A DNA stretch of 64,000 bases from a virus. Within the stretch, counting starts at the first letter, position 1. The number at the start of each line of letters is the position of its first letter. This document shows positions 15,346 to 23,829 of the stretch, in pieces. Position numbers and translations under genes: made by a program. The stretch lies in the IMG/VR virus record IMGVR_UViG_3300019776_000324, positions 188,001 to 252,000 of that record; one strand, given 5' to 3'. Under the pieces are notes generated by a model, which searched no databases, was not told the origin of the DNA, and was given only the letters and a program-made list of their open reading frames with translations.

Positions 15346-16086
15346 ATGAAAATTGTGCTGGTCACCGGTGGGTTTGACCCTGTCCATTCTGGACATATTT
15401 CTTATTTTAAAGCAGCTCGCACCATGGGCGACATGTTGATCGTTGGACTCAACAGCGACGAATGGCTTGAGCGTAAAAAGGGTCGTGCATTTATGCCCTG
15501 GAATGAAAGATTATGTGTTATTAATAATCTCTCCATGGTTGATGAAGTGTTTACTTTCAACGACGAAGATGGCACAGCCAAGCATTTTATTCAACAGGTC
15601 AGAGCACACTATCCTGAAGCTGATTTGATATTTGCCAATGGTGGAGATCGCACAGCAACAAATATTCCAGAAATGGATTGTGCTGATAAAAATTTATATT
15701 TTGCATTTGGAGTTGGTGGCGAAAATAAATCTAATAGTTCAAGTTGGATCTTGCAAGAGTGGAAAGCACCTAAAACAGAACGCCCGTGGGGACATTATCG
15801 TGTACTGCATGAAGCGCCTGGCATGAAAGTCAAAGAGCTCACAGTAGAACCTGGAAAAAGTTTAAGCATGCAACGACATGCTCAACGCAGAGAATACTGG
15901 GTAGTAGAAGAAGGCAACTGCAAGGTTGAAACAGATACCAGTACATTGTTGTTGGATACACATCAAACTATAGATATTCCAGTGGGTTCGTGGCACCGTT
16001 TAAGCAACCCATTTACTAACCCTTGTAGAATTGTGGAAATACAGTATGGCACAGCCTGCGAAGAATCGGACATAGAGCGTAAGTAA
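15346..16086 (+). CDS. nucleotidyltransferase-cupin fusion protein
   Basis: 246 residues with two domains. Residues 1-135 are a cytidylyltransferase-like Rossmann domain: GGFDPVHSGHISYF holds the HxGH nucleotide-binding motif and GLNSDEWLERKKG follows. Residues about 140-245 are a cupin like the C-terminus of mannose-6-phosphate isomerase/guanylyltransferase: ERPWGHYRVL, PGKSLSMQRHAQRREYWVV, VPVGSWHRL-type end. This points to activated sugar or sugar-alcohol synthesis for surface glycans. The ATG at 15346 is preferred over the TTG one codon earlier. A TAAGTATTTTGA box lies just upstream. Confidence 0.8.
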   Translation: MKIVLVTGGFDPVHSGHISYFKAARTMGDMLIVGLNSDEWLERKKGRAFMPWNERLCVINNLSMVDEVFTFNDEDGTAKHFIQQVRAHYPEADLIFANGGDRTATNIPEMDCADKNLYFAFGVGGENKSNSSSWILQEWKAPKTERPWGHYRVLHEAPGMKVKELTVEPGKSLSMQRHAQRREYWVVEEGNCKVETDTSTLLLDTHQTIDIPVGSWHRLSNPFTNPCRIVEIQYGTACEESDIERK

Positions 16087-16101
16087 TTTCACCAAAAAGA
16101 C

Positions 16102-16130
16102 TTGCAAAATGTTGCAGTGCAATATATAAT
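16102..16130 (+). promoter_or_regulatory. sigma70-like promoter of the phasin-like gene
   Basis: TTGCAA at 16102-16107, 17-bp spacer and TATAAT at 16125-16130. A GATAAATA late-type box overlaps just downstream (16131-16138), so early and late transcription are both possible. Confidence 0.6.
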
Positions 16131-16154
16131 AGATAAATAAGTTAGAGAAAACAA

Positions 16155-16178
16155 GTTAGTGCCGATGGTCGGGCTAAC
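16155..16178 (+). promoter_or_regulatory. leader hairpin before the phasin-like gene
   Basis: Outer stem GTTAG/CTAAC and inner stem CCGA/TCGG form a stable hairpin in the 5' leader, about 30 bases before the ribosome site (TTTAGGAG). It may stabilise the mRNA or act as a regulatory element. Confidence 0.45.
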
Positions 16179-16209
16179 GCAGAAGCTCGCTTAATTTAGG
16201 AGATTTACC

Positions 16210-16458
16210 ATGCAACAATTTAATTTAGACACAATCAAAGAAGCATTGAACCCAGCCAAGTTTATTGACCAAGCTGAAAAGAACACACAGGCTGTATTGG
16301 CTTATGTAGAACCAAAAGAACTCAGCAAGACATTGGTTACTTTGACCAAAGATGCTAGCGATTTTGCTCGCGCACAAGTAGAAGCAATGAACAGTATTGC
16401 TAACCTTGTTAAAACACAAGCTGAAGATTTCGCTAAGAAATTCGCTGTAACCAAGTAA
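16210..16458 (+). CDS. phasin-like small helical protein
   Basis: 82 residues, all alpha-helical. It contains TIKEALNPAKFIDQAEKNTQ and DFARAQVEAMNSIANLV, resembling phasins that coat polyhydroxyalkanoate granules in proteobacteria. Own promoter, structured leader, TAGGAG site and a strong terminator mark it as an independent and probably highly expressed gene. If it is a phasin, the host probably stores PHA. An alternative is a helical virion or scaffold protein. Confidence 0.55.
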   Translation: MQQFNLDTIKEALNPAKFIDQAEKNTQAVLAYVEPKELSKTLVTLTKDASDFARAQVEAMNSIANLVKTQAEDFAKKFAVTK

Positions 16459-16470
16459 TTCAAGCAATAC

Positions 16471-16507
16471 AACCCAAAGCCCGTATTATGCGGGCTTTCT
16501 CTTGGGT
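16471..16507 (+). terminator. Rho-independent terminator
   Basis: AAAGCCCG (16476-16483) pairs with CGGGCTTT (16491-16498), extended by an outer AACCCAA/TTGGGTT stem. It ends the phasin-like transcript. Confidence 0.8.
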
Positions 16508-16529
16508 TAATTTCCTGGCCATAACCCAC

Positions 16530-16535
16530 TAAATA
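16530..16535 (+). promoter_or_regulatory. late promoter variant (CTAAATA)
   Basis: TAAATA core about 22 bases before the ATG at 16558; a CCGGAG ribosome site lies between. Confidence 0.4.
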
Positions 16536-16557
16536 CCTTGTCCAACCGGAGAAGCAA

Positions 16558-17283
16558 ATGCGTCAGGATTTTAACTGGAGTCAGCTCAATCGCAATAATT
16601 TGTACAGTATGTTGTATAGTGCTGGTGCTGATATTGTTGGCAAAAAAATGCCAGTTAAATTGCTACATCAGCGACTAAGCGCACACATTAAATCTTGCCT
16701 ACCAGTAACCATAAGAAAATGGCAGTATGATAGTAAACAAGATCGCGGCTTTCCTTATTTGGGCGGAGCCTATGACAGTGTGCAAGATAAACAGGGCAAA
16801 AAGAAGTTTATTGAAGTTGTCTTGAGTTATAATCCTTTGGATCAAGACGCACGAATAACCGAGTACCGTTGGCGCAGAATATGTAGTTTATTTGCTGATA
16901 CTATCTTACACGAAATTATTCACATGCGTCAGTATCGTAGCAGAAACTTTAAAGATATTCCAGGATACGAAAGCACAGCATACTATCACAAGCAACGCAT
17001 GGATCAAGAATACTATGGTCATCGCGATGAAATGGGTGCATTTAGTTTTAATATTGCTTGTGAAATGATTGATAAGTTTGGTTATAATCCAGCAGTTATT
17101 CGCAACTACATGGACAACATAACTAGTCGTACCAAGAAAGGTACATTTAGAAAATTCCTAGCTACCTTTGATTGGAATCATGACCACATCAAAGTGCGTC
17201 AAATGAAACAAAAGGTTCTCAAGCAGTTAGAATATGCTGCAATTGGCCGTCCTTTTAAAACAACCACTCATTTAACTTATTAA
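16558..17283 (+). CDS. HExxH zinc metallopeptidase-like phage protein
   Basis: 241 residues. ADTILHEIIHMRQY carries the HExxH zinc site, and YYGHRDEMGAFSFNIA may give the third ligand. The rest is basic. It resembles SprT/minigluzincin-like phage proteins, possibly used in virion maturation or host protein cleavage. A CCGGAG ribosome site supports the ATG at 16558. It is convergent with the minus-strand gene next to it. Confidence 0.65.
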   Translation: MRQDFNWSQLNRNNLYSMLYSAGADIVGKKMPVKLLHQRLSAHIKSCLPVTIRKWQYDSKQDRGFPYLGGAYDSVQDKQGKKKFIEVVLSYNPLDQDARITEYRWRRICSLFADTILHEIIHMRQYRSRNFKDIPGYESTAYYHKQRMDQEYYGHRDEMGAFSFNIACEMIDKFGYNPAVIRNYMDNITSRTKKGTFRKFLATFDWNHDHIKVRQMKQKVLKQLEYAAIGRPFKTTTHLTY

Positions 17284-18882
17284 TTACTTTTGACGACCGC
17301 GTCCTAAAGTTGCTTTAGATCCCAGTTTCTTTTCAACTCCACCTGCACTGGCCTTGAGCCCTGAAGATTGTTGTGCAACTGCATCTAAATCTTGTGTGGT
17401 AGTTTTTGCTGGTGCAACTACTTGACCTTCATCACCATCTGTGCCATCATCAGTGACATCTGTAGCACCGTTGTACAAGATTTTAAAAGTAAAGTTACCC
17501 TTGCTACCTGTACTGTAAAAGGTCTTGTCAGCACTTAATTCTACATTGGTTACAGCAGTGCTAGGAAATACTACATCAAATGGTTTCAAAACAATTTCGT
17601 CACCCTTTTGATCTGCGTGTGTATAAACTTGAATAAATGCACCCCAGTTTAGAATCTCTGAAGCTGCTTGGCCAAAGTTGGTATTTTTATTAACCCAGGC
17701 AGCAACTTCATTGGCAATAACAGCACGGATATGAAAGAAAGGAATAACTGCACTTGGATCTCTAGCTTTACGGCCTTCGTATTTCTTTTCAAGATTTTTA
17801 CTTAATAGCTTTTGCCCTACAACTTCACTGCCAGGCGGAAGTTTTCTAATGGCCATGATTTGATCTAATTCTTCTGGAGTAATAATCTTTGCCAACACAG
17901 CAGTATTAAGACTTCCAGGAGTACTACCCGCAGTTACAGTATTAATTAATTCAACTTCTTTGGCATATTTCTTTAACAGTTTCTGACCGTCGGGATCGGC
18001 TGCCATTTCATCAATCTTTTCCACTAGATTCTTTGCACTTGCTTTGGCACCAGCTTCAGCTTTACTTGACAAGCCCATTATTTGTCCAGCTGGATTAGTT
18101 AATGTACTGTCAGTGAGTCCGCCAATTTTGCTACTGCCGAATGTGATACTACAAGTAGTATATCCACCTTTGGTTAAGAATTTTTTAGCAGCGTCTTGAG
18201 CAGAGCCTGTGGTCTTTTTGCCCATGACTAGGGCCATTGGTTGCAACATTTCGCAGAAGTAATTGGTAAATGCTGTGTAGTTCATGTTGCCTAGAGGAAT
18301 ACGAATTGGATAGCTGGTTGAGCTCATAAAGATTTCTGTAGCTCGAGCTTCGTCGCTGTCAGCACCAAATTTTGTTTGTATTTGTGATAAGATATCAGCA
18401 GGTGTTAAATTGATTAAATTTGATAATACATCAGTGGGTTTATATCCAGCTGCTTCTTTTTTTGCCACAGCAGTTTGTAGTGTAAAGCCACCTGGTAATT
18501 TATTGGCAAAACTGTTTTCTGCACGAATTGGGGAAATCTTTTGAAAGTAGCGTCCTAGGTAATAGCTCTTGCCACTGTCATCATTGAATTGTGCAATACC
18601 AAACCCGCCCTTTCCTGGTGCTGGAGTAGCAACAGCATCGCCCTTGGGACTTACCCATTGTATTGATTGTGGAGTTATTCCTAACTGTTGACATACTTGT
18701 GCCAGTGCATCCTGAAACTCTTCTGGACTAGCATACGCACCACCGCCTTGTGGGTAAAATTCTAGCCCCTGAAATACCAGTTGATCACCTTCAGGATTGG
18801 CAAAAAGAGTACCGGGTTTACGGTTAGCTAGGCCAACACTTTCGGTTAATATGGAATCAAGTAAGTTTAGAATATCACGCAT
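17284..18882 (-). CDS. large conserved T4-like phage protein of unknown function
   Basis: 532 residues from the ATG at 18882, beginning [20 protein letters not shown]. No signal peptide or membrane segment. The C-terminus has a low-complexity Asp/Gly/Thr region followed by a basic end ([13 protein letters not shown]). Starts of the MRDILNLLD type recur in proteins I recall from marine T4-like phages, some annotated only as hypothetical. Divergent from clpP, whose promoter overlaps this start region. Possibly structural or head-associated; not certain. Confidence 0.7.
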   Translation of the reverse strand: MRDILNLLDSILTESVGLANRKPGTLFANPEGDQLVFQGLEFYPQGGGAYASPEEFQDALAQVCQQLGITPQSIQWVSPKGDAVATPAPGKGGFGIAQFNDDSGKSYYLGRYFQKISPIRAENSFANKLPGGFTLQTAVAKKEAAGYKPTDVLSNLINLTPADILSQIQTKFGADSDEARATEIFMSSTSYPIRIPLGNMNYTAFTNYFCEMLQPMALVMGKKTTGSAQDAAKKFLTKGGYTTCSITFGSSKIGGLTDSTLTNPAGQIMGLSSKAEAGAKASAKNLVEKIDEMAADPDGQKLLKKYAKEVELINTVTAGSTPGSLNTAVLAKIITPEELDQIMAIRKLPPGSEVVGQKLLSKNLEKKYEGRKARDPSAVIPFFHIRAVIANEVAAWVNKNTNFGQAASEILNWGAFIQVYTHADQKGDEIVLKPFDVVFPSTAVTNVELSADKTFYSTGSKGNFTFKILYNGATDVTDDGTDGDEGQVVAPAKTTTQDLDAVAQQSSGLKASAGGVEKKLGSKATLGRGRQK

Positions 18883-18911
18883 TTGCTTTTCTTTAAAAAA
18901 TTTGTTATACT
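18883..18911 (+). promoter_or_regulatory. sigma70-like promoter of clpP
   Basis: TTGCTT at 18883-18888, 17-bp spacer, TATACT at 18906-18911. The -35 touches the start codon of the divergent minus-strand gene. Confidence 0.5.
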
Positions 18912-18936
18912 TACTTATCATTTATCCGGAGACAAT

Positions 18937-19527
18937 ATGCCAAACTTAGTACCCATTGTAGTAGAACAAACCTCAAAAGGCGAGCGCAGTTATGATATAT
19001 ACAGTAGACTCTTGCGTGATCGCATTGTCATGCTGGATACAGATGTAAACGAGCATACAGCCAGTTTAGTAGTGGCGCAAATGCTGTTTTTAGAATCAGA
19101 AGATCCAGACAAGGACATCCTATTTTACATCAATAGCCCAGGCGGTGTTGTTACAGCTGGCATGGCAATTTATGACACAATGAACTTTATCAAGCCCGAT
19201 GTTTCAACTGTAGTAATGGGCCAAGCATGTAGTATGGGTAGTTGTTTGGCACAAGCAGGCGCACCTGGCAAGCGTATTATTTTGCCCAATGCTAGACACA
19301 TGATTCACCAGCCATCAGGTGGTGCTCGTGGACAAGCAACAGATATTCAAATCCAAGCACAAGAAATATTAAAAATGAAGAAATACTTAACAGAGATTTA
19401 TGTCAAGCATAACAGTGCTGGTAAAACCTTTGAAGAATTAAGTGCTGATATGGAACGCGACTTCTTTATGAGTGCTGAAGAAGCTGTGGCCTACGGCCTA
19501 GCTGATCGAGTAATTAGCAGTAGATAA
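18937..19527 (+). CDS. clpP: ATP-dependent Clp protease proteolytic subunit
   Basis: 196 residues, the normal size of processed ClpP. The catalytic triad is seen: Ser99 (GQACSMGS), His124 (HMIHQPSGG) and Asp175 (MERDFFMS). [12 protein letters not shown] is the oxyanion loop. Phage ClpP homologues are often used as prohead proteases or to redirect host Clp ATPases. A CCGGAGA site supports the ATG at 18937. The stop overlaps the start of the radical SAM gene (TAATG). Confidence 0.93.
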   Translation: MPNLVPIVVEQTSKGERSYDIYSRLLRDRIVMLDTDVNEHTASLVVAQMLFLESEDPDKDILFYINSPGGVVTAGMAIYDTMNFIKPDVSTVVMGQACSMGSCLAQAGAPGKRIILPNARHMIHQPSGGARGQATDIQIQAQEILKMKKYLTEIYVKHNSAGKTFEELSADMERDFFMSAEEAVAYGLADRVISSR

Positions 19528-20828
19528 TGTCCTTTAACCAAACCTTTTGCTCAAGCCCGTGGTTTCATATGCGAATTAATAATTCGGGTTCATATGAATA
19601 CTGTAGGTGGCAGCAAAGGGATGGTGAATATCGTGTTGATCTAGAGAATAATATACAGCAACAAGCACCCTTGGTATATTTTCAAAAGACCATGGCACCT
19701 TTACGAGCTAGCATGTTAAATGGCCTGGCAATTGATGGCTGTAAAGACTGCTATAAAATGGAACAGCACGGCAAAGTAAGCGGACGCCAGAAACAACTGT
19801 TAAAAACAGGAATTCAACAACAGTATTTTGAAAAAAGTTTAATCAGTAGCCCATTAAAAGCAGACTTTGATTACAGCAATCTTAATCACGGGCAGACACT
19901 GAGGACTGTAGTTGACTGGCAAATAGATCTGGGCAATTATTGTAATGGAGCCTGTGTATTTTGTATTCCCGAAAGCTCTAGCAAACTGGCCACGGAATTT
20001 AAACAATTAAAGCTGATAGATAAACTACCCCCAAGATCCTGGTGTGATGATCCTGTACTGTTAGAAAAGTTTATTAAAGATTTAATTGCGAGTCCCAGTC
20101 TTGAGTATTTGCATTTTATTGGCGGCGAAACATTAATTACTCCAGGATTTAAAAAGATATTGCAGGCATTAATTTCAGCTGATCTGTCTCGAAATATAAC
20201 CATTGGGTTTACTACCAATCTTATTTCCTGGGACGATGAATTAATCAACAATATACTGCCCGAGTTTAAACAAATTAATCTTGGACTGAGTGTTGAAGCA
20301 TTGACTGAGGTCAACGACTATGTAAGATATCCCAGCCGTTTGGCCACTACTAATGATATCTTAGACCAATGGGTTGCAATAGGAAAAGCTCAAGGCTGGT
20401 TAATGCAACTCAGAATCACTCCAACCTGTTTGTCCATAGCAGATCTGACCACCGTTTATGATTATGCGTGGACTCATAATTTAAGTGTGGAAAGTTGTAA
20501 TTTCTTAGAAGAACCAAAATTCATGCGCATCAGTGTGTTGCCCATAGAATATCGACTGGCAATACAAGATCAAATGAAAACCTGGCTGGCAAGCAAAACT
20601 GATATTTCCCAAGAGCAGATCATCAACACTAGAAATCCTGAGTTTGCCCGCCAACAAATTTGTCAAGATGCTGAAAGTTATATCAATTATCTTGAAACTG
20701 CTGTTGATGAAAGCTATCGATTACCTGACTTGATTGATTATCTAAAACGATTAGAATCAATTCGTAATAATAGCATTATAGATTATCTACCACAATATGA
20801 AGAATTATTCAGAAGTCAAGGATATTAA
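19527..20828 (+). CDS. radical SAM protein with additional Cys motifs
   Basis: 433 residues. The [4Fe-4S]/SAM site is CNGACVFC (about residue 139), matching CxxxCxxC. The GGE motif follows in FIGGETLITPGF. N-terminal Cys residues (FCSSPW, YCRW) and DGCKDCYKME may bind an auxiliary cluster, as in twitch/SPASM-type enzymes that modify peptides. Coupled to clpP and overlapping the next gene by 32 bases, so that product could be partner or substrate. The reaction is unknown. Confidence 0.82.
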   Translation: MSFNQTFCSSPWFHMRINNSGSYEYCRWQQRDGEYRVDLENNIQQQAPLVYFQKTMAPLRASMLNGLAIDGCKDCYKMEQHGKVSGRQKQLLKTGIQQQYFEKSLISSPLKADFDYSNLNHGQTLRTVVDWQIDLGNYCNGACVFCIPESSSKLATEFKQLKLIDKLPPRSWCDDPVLLEKFIKDLIASPSLEYLHFIGGETLITPGFKKILQALISADLSRNITIGFTTNLISWDDELINNILPEFKQINLGLSVEALTEVNDYVRYPSRLATTNDILDQWVAIGKAQGWLMQLRITPTCLSIADLTTVYDYAWTHNLSVESCNFLEEPKFMRISVLPIEYRLAIQDQMKTWLASKTDISQEQIINTRNPEFARQQICQDAESYINYLETAVDESYRLPDLIDYLKRLESIRNNSIIDYLPQYEELFRSQGY

Positions 20829-21222
20829 TCCATATTCTCAGCTTAGAATCGAGCTGAGCCCTGTTGGACTGCCCAATATTCGCATAATCACACCAGATGA
20901 TTTAATTGAATATACAGGATTATCTGCGCCTGTTATATTGGATTATCAAATTGATATATTAAAGCCATATAATATTATATTAGAATTATATGATAAACAT
21001 TATACTACAGAATATGAAACTGCTATAATCATTAATCAAATATGCATTGATAATATCGAAATAATACCCAAATATAGTCATTTAACTGAATATATTAATG
21101 ATCACAATAATAATAATCCAACCAATTATCTAGGATTTAATGGTAAGTGGGCACTAACTATAGATCGCCCTTTTTACCATTGGCTACACCAGCATTCTGG
21201 ACAGGGTTGGCTACTGGATTAA
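20797..21222 (+). CDS. unknown protein overlapping the radical SAM gene
   Basis: 141 residues, rich in Ile, Tyr and Asn, with a beta-rich core (LRIELSPVGLPNIRIITPDD) and a C-terminal YHWLHQHSGQGWLLD. The region is AT-richer than its neighbours. The start lies inside the radical SAM gene, implying coupling. Possible partner or substrate of that enzyme; no function recognised. Confidence 0.6.
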   Translation: MKNYSEVKDINPYSQLRIELSPVGLPNIRIITPDDLIEYTGLSAPVILDYQIDILKPYNIILELYDKHYTTEYETAIIINQICIDNIEIIPKYSHLTEYINDHNNNNPTNYLGFNGKWALTIDRPFYHWLHQHSGQGWLLD

Positions 21223-21227
21223 AACGG

Positions 21228-21256
21228 TTGACCAAAAACTCCATTTAGGCTATAAT
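21228..21256 (+). promoter_or_regulatory. early-type promoter (TTGACC, 17 bp, TATAAT)
   Basis: TTGACC 21228-21233, TATAAT 21251-21256. Part of the family of near-identical promoters in this window; drives the small genes from 21286. Confidence 0.85.
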
Positions 21257-21285
21257 GTATGTATAGTTAATAAAAAGGAGCAAGA

Positions 21286-21711
21286 ATGAAGCAGATTCAA
21301 TACGCAGGTTACAGTATTCTTAAAGACGGTACTTGGAAGTTCCGTACAGCGACTGACGAAAAACGAATCTCCCAACTAGAAGCATTTGGTGAAGCAGTTT
21401 ACATGGTCTCTATCAAGCCTGTTGAAACTAAGTCACAAGCCGCTAAGGAGTTATTGGCTATGGATTACATGGGCAAAGATCCAGCCTGTGTTGACTTCTT
21501 TACTCAGTTTGCTAAAGACGAAAACCCGTTTAAGCGTAAAGCACGGATTGTTAAGGTTACAGTGCCCAATCGTGCTATTGCTGAACTTACAGGTGCAAAG
21601 GTTCGAGTAAGTCGTGGTGTATTTGGTAAAGTATATCCAGAAATTCCGATGACACCCAAGCAAGCTGAACGGATCCGCAACGAGTTTAACGCTAAAAACA
21701 AGGTAGCTTAA
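21286..21711 (+). CDS. conserved early phage protein
   Basis: 141 residues, basic, with KPVETKSQAAKELLAMDYMG and a C-terminal MTPKQAERIRNEF. An AAGGAGC site precedes the ATG. No enzymatic motif seen. The promoter type suggests early expression. Function unknown. Confidence 0.75.
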   Translation: MKQIQYAGYSILKDGTWKFRTATDEKRISQLEAFGEAVYMVSIKPVETKSQAAKELLAMDYMGKDPACVDFFTQFAKDENPFKRKARIVKVTVPNRAIAELTGAKVRVSRGVFGKVYPEIPMTPKQAERIRNEFNAKNKVA

Positions 21712-21713
21712 TT

Positions 21714-21842
21714 ATGTACGAACTAACATCATATGGTAATCGCGAAACAGGCGAAGCACACTATCTAGTAGATGGTGTAGAAGTTACCAAAGCTGAATAT
21801 GATCGGTGTATGGTAGAGTATCGACTAGCAAAGGCAAACTAA
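21714..21842 (+). CDS. 42-residue early phage protein
   Basis: Encodes MYELTSYGNRETGEAHYLVD then VTKAEYDRCMVEYRLAKAN. Starts two bases after the previous stop. The YLVDG-x-EVTKAEYD pattern is common in small phage proteins. Function unknown. Confidence 0.6.
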   Translation: MYELTSYGNRETGEAHYLVDGVEVTKAEYDRCMVEYRLAKAN

Positions 21843-21845
21843 CAA

Positions 21846-22010
21846 ATGACCAAAGAATATATCCGCAATTTGCCCTTTCAAGAATTAATGCACTGGGCAG
21901 AGATTTACAACGAGAATCTAGCAACCGACGGCGAAGTAAGCGCAGTCAGGACGATCCTTAACGATGAAGTAGAACGCCGTATCAACAACTGGGAGGTAGC
22001 AGAAGTATGA
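21846..22010 (+). CDS. 54-residue early phage protein
   Basis: Encodes MTKEYIRNLPFQELMHWAEI with a helical C-terminus (LNDEVERRINNWEVAEV). It ends in an ATGA overlap with the next gene. Function unknown. Confidence 0.6.
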   Translation: MTKEYIRNLPFQELMHWAEIYNENLATDGEVSAVRTILNDEVERRINNWEVAEV

Positions 22011-22186
22011 CAAATCCAATTCCAAAAAGTAGCTTATGGGCCACACCCGCAGACTTTGATCACTTGACTATTATGCTCAACGAGTGTGGCAGCAAAGAAG
22101 AACAGCGAATGGCATGGTATGGTGCTATGTTGGCCCTTAACTTGTGCCACAATTTGCTAGAACAATACGAGAAAAGTGTAGCATAA
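22007..22186 (+). CDS. 59-residue early phage protein
   Basis: Encodes MTNPIPKSSLWATPADFDHL followed by a helical region (MAWYGAMLALNLCHNLLEQY). Coupled to the previous gene and followed by a terminator. Function unknown. Confidence 0.65.
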   Translation: MTNPIPKSSLWATPADFDHLTIMLNECGSKEEQRMAWYGAMLALNLCHNLLEQYEKSVA

Positions 22187-22199
22187 AAACAACACCTTA

Positions 22200-22222
22200 A
22201 ACCCCCGTAAAAGGGGGTTTTT
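22200..22222 (+). terminator. Rho-independent terminator
   Basis: ACCCCC/GGGGGT stem with a GTAAAA loop and a T run. It ends the transcript from the promoter at 21228. Confidence 0.85.
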
Positions 22223-22239
22223 CTGGGTTTACCAAACGG

Positions 22240-22268
22240 TTGACCCGAAATGCCCAATTTGCTATAAT
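22240..22268 (+). promoter_or_regulatory. early-type promoter
   Basis: TTGACC 22240-22245, 17 bp, TATAAT 22263-22268, with the shared spacer end CCCAATTTGC. Confidence 0.88.
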
Positions 22269-22299
22269 ATATGTATAGTGAAAATAAAGGAGCAATAAG

Positions 22300-22581
22300 A
22301 TGACTACATTACAAGTTCGACAAGGTGATATTATTCGTGCATATGACTTCAAGCCAATGGTTGGTCGTGACGATTGCTACATCGAAGGTCAAGTGATTGA
22401 AACCAATAACACCGAGCAAGGTTATCAAGCCTACAAGATTGTGGTTACCAAAGACCATTTTGGCAACGATCGAGTTTCAACTATAGCTGGTCCGGACAAT
22501 CGTGTTGGTATTGAAATGTTTGTTCCGTGGAGAGTTAGTTTTTCAGAGTTCCAAGGTCGTATTATCAACTTGAGCCGCTAA
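22300..22581 (+). CDS. conserved early phage protein
   Basis: 93 residues, beta-rich, beginning MTTLQVRQGDIIRAYDFKPM and containing VIETNNTEQGYQAYKIVVTK. An AAGGAGC site precedes the ATG. The pattern suggests a small barrel domain. Function unknown. Confidence 0.75.
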   Translation: MTTLQVRQGDIIRAYDFKPMVGRDDCYIEGQVIETNNTEQGYQAYKIVVTKDHFGNDRVSTIAGPDNRVGIEMFVPWRVSFSEFQGRIINLSR

Positions 22582-22592
22582 GGAGCAAGAAA

Positions 22593-22763
22593 ATGACAGT
22601 TAAAGAATTAATCGAGCAGTTACAGAAAATGAATCCAGAATCTACTGTTTACGTTGCTAAGTTTAATTTTGCCGAGACAGGTGATTTAAGTGATTATGTT
22701 GATGCTTATGAAAGACCCGTCGGTAACGGTGGAACTGAAGCCGTAATTATTGATCGCAGTTAA
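22593..22763 (+). CDS. 56-residue early phage protein
   Basis: Encodes MTVKELIEQLQKMNPESTVY, ending GGTEAVIIDRS. An AAGGAGC site lies nine bases before the ATG. The VKELIEQLQKMNPE start resembles small phage proteins annotated only as hypothetical. Confidence 0.65.
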   Translation: MTVKELIEQLQKMNPESTVYVAKFNFAETGDLSDYVDAYERPVGNGGTEAVIIDRS

Positions 22764-22773
22764 GGAGCGAATG

Positions 22774-22983
22774 ATGATACTAGAATCTAGTATGGACTAT
22801 GGTACAGGTATTGTTACTATGCTGTTCGAAGGTGAGCGTCCAAGTTATGATGCTGTTTGTGAATATTGCGACAAGAACTATGGATTTAAACCATTTGGAT
22901 TTACTGTTACAATGCCCGGTGAATATAAAGGATTAATGAATCCCGGAGTTGTTACTACTTCTAGAAAGGAATTAGAATCATGA
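22774..22983 (+). CDS. small early phage protein
   Basis: 69 residues from the second of two tandem ATGs (22771 and 22774); the AAGGAGC spacing favours 22774. It contains CEYCDKNYGFKPFGFTVTMP. It ends overlapping the next ATG. Function unknown. Confidence 0.6.
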   Translation: MILESSMDYGTGIVTMLFEGERPSYDAVCEYCDKNYGFKPFGFTVTMPGEYKGLMNPGVVTTSRKELES

Positions 22984-23201
22984 GAGAACTTACCAAATCT
23001 GAATTAGAAACCCTGGAGTTCTTAGGTAGCTTTGGCCCTACTGTTGATCCTGTGGCCTGCGAAGTTAAAGGTTACATGCACGACAGCGAAGGTGGCGGCA
23101 AAGTGTATTTGCGTTCACCTGACCTGCGAGCCATAGCTGAAGATTTAATCTCAATTGCCCAATGGTTGGATGAGCGTGCCACAGAAGCTGAACAGGTATA
23201 A
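22980..23201 (+). CDS. small early phage protein
   Basis: 73 residues, acidic, starting MRELTKSELETLEFLGSFGP and ending in a helix (LISIAQWLDERATEAEQV). Overlaps both neighbours. Function unknown. Confidence 0.65.
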   Translation: MRELTKSELETLEFLGSFGPTVDPVACEVKGYMHDSEGGGKVYLRSPDLRAIAEDLISIAQWLDERATEAEQV

Positions 23202-23464
23202 TGGAAACGCATTATAAAATTCGACATCGTGTTACTGGATTGTACAGCAAAGGAACCGCCTACAATCAGTGGAGCGAAAAAGGTAAAACTTTTGATACCT
23301 TAGGTAAGTTGCGTAGCTATATCACTCGTTGTTTGAATGATGACTATATGTGTAAGTTTCTTGGCGATTTCCAAGTAATAGAATATGAAGTTCAACAGTC
23401 GGCCGTTAAAGAGTTGCATGACATTGTGAAACCAGAAAAGATTATGGAGTTGTTAAAGAGATGA
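23201..23464 (+). CDS. small conserved phage protein
   Basis: 87 residues, METHYKIRHRVTGLYSKGTA. The KIRHRVTGLYSKG start with the following F-x-x-L-G-KLR-x-Y resembles proteins annotated as hypothetical in many phages. TAATG coupling upstream, ATGA overlap downstream. Function unknown. Confidence 0.65.
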   Translation: METHYKIRHRVTGLYSKGTAYNQWSEKGKTFDTLGKLRSYITRCLNDDYMCKFLGDFQVIEYEVQQSAVKELHDIVKPEKIMELLKR

Positions 23465-23829
23465 AAGCATTTCAAGAGATTACCGAGTGGGATACAGATT
23501 TTGCTATGCCCAACCATGTTTACTTTTTGTCAGATTCAAAGGACAAAATGTACGGTTATGTAAAGTCCAGCACAGGTGAGATTCAAGAAATGACCACTCC
23601 TTATAAGTTCAAGGCTAGTGGACGCAAGTTTAAGGAAGTTAATAACATTTGGGGGTTCTTCCCTAAAGAGGAATTGATCTTAGTTGGTGAAACTTTTCGA
23701 GTGCCTGGATCAAAGGGTTCTGTTTATACTGTGACTAATGATCGCGGATCATGGACTTGCACCTGCCCAGCCAGTAAATGGCAAAAGGGCGAGTGCAAAC
23801 ATATCATTCAGTTAAAAATTAATAATTAA
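23461..23829 (+). CDS. SWIM-type zinc-finger protein
   Basis: 122 residues. The C-terminus SWTCTCPASKWQKGECKHI contains CxC...CxH, the SWIM zinc-binding motif used for DNA or protein contacts. The N-terminal part (WGFFPKEELILVGETFRVPG) is not recognised. Last of the early run; its end overlaps the end of the convergent tail-fibre gene by four bases. Confidence 0.7.
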   Translation: MKAFQEITEWDTDFAMPNHVYFLSDSKDKMYGYVKSSTGEIQEMTTPYKFKASGRKFKEVNNIWGFFPKEELILVGETFRVPGSKGSVYTVTNDRGSWTCTCPASKWQKGECKHIIQLKINN

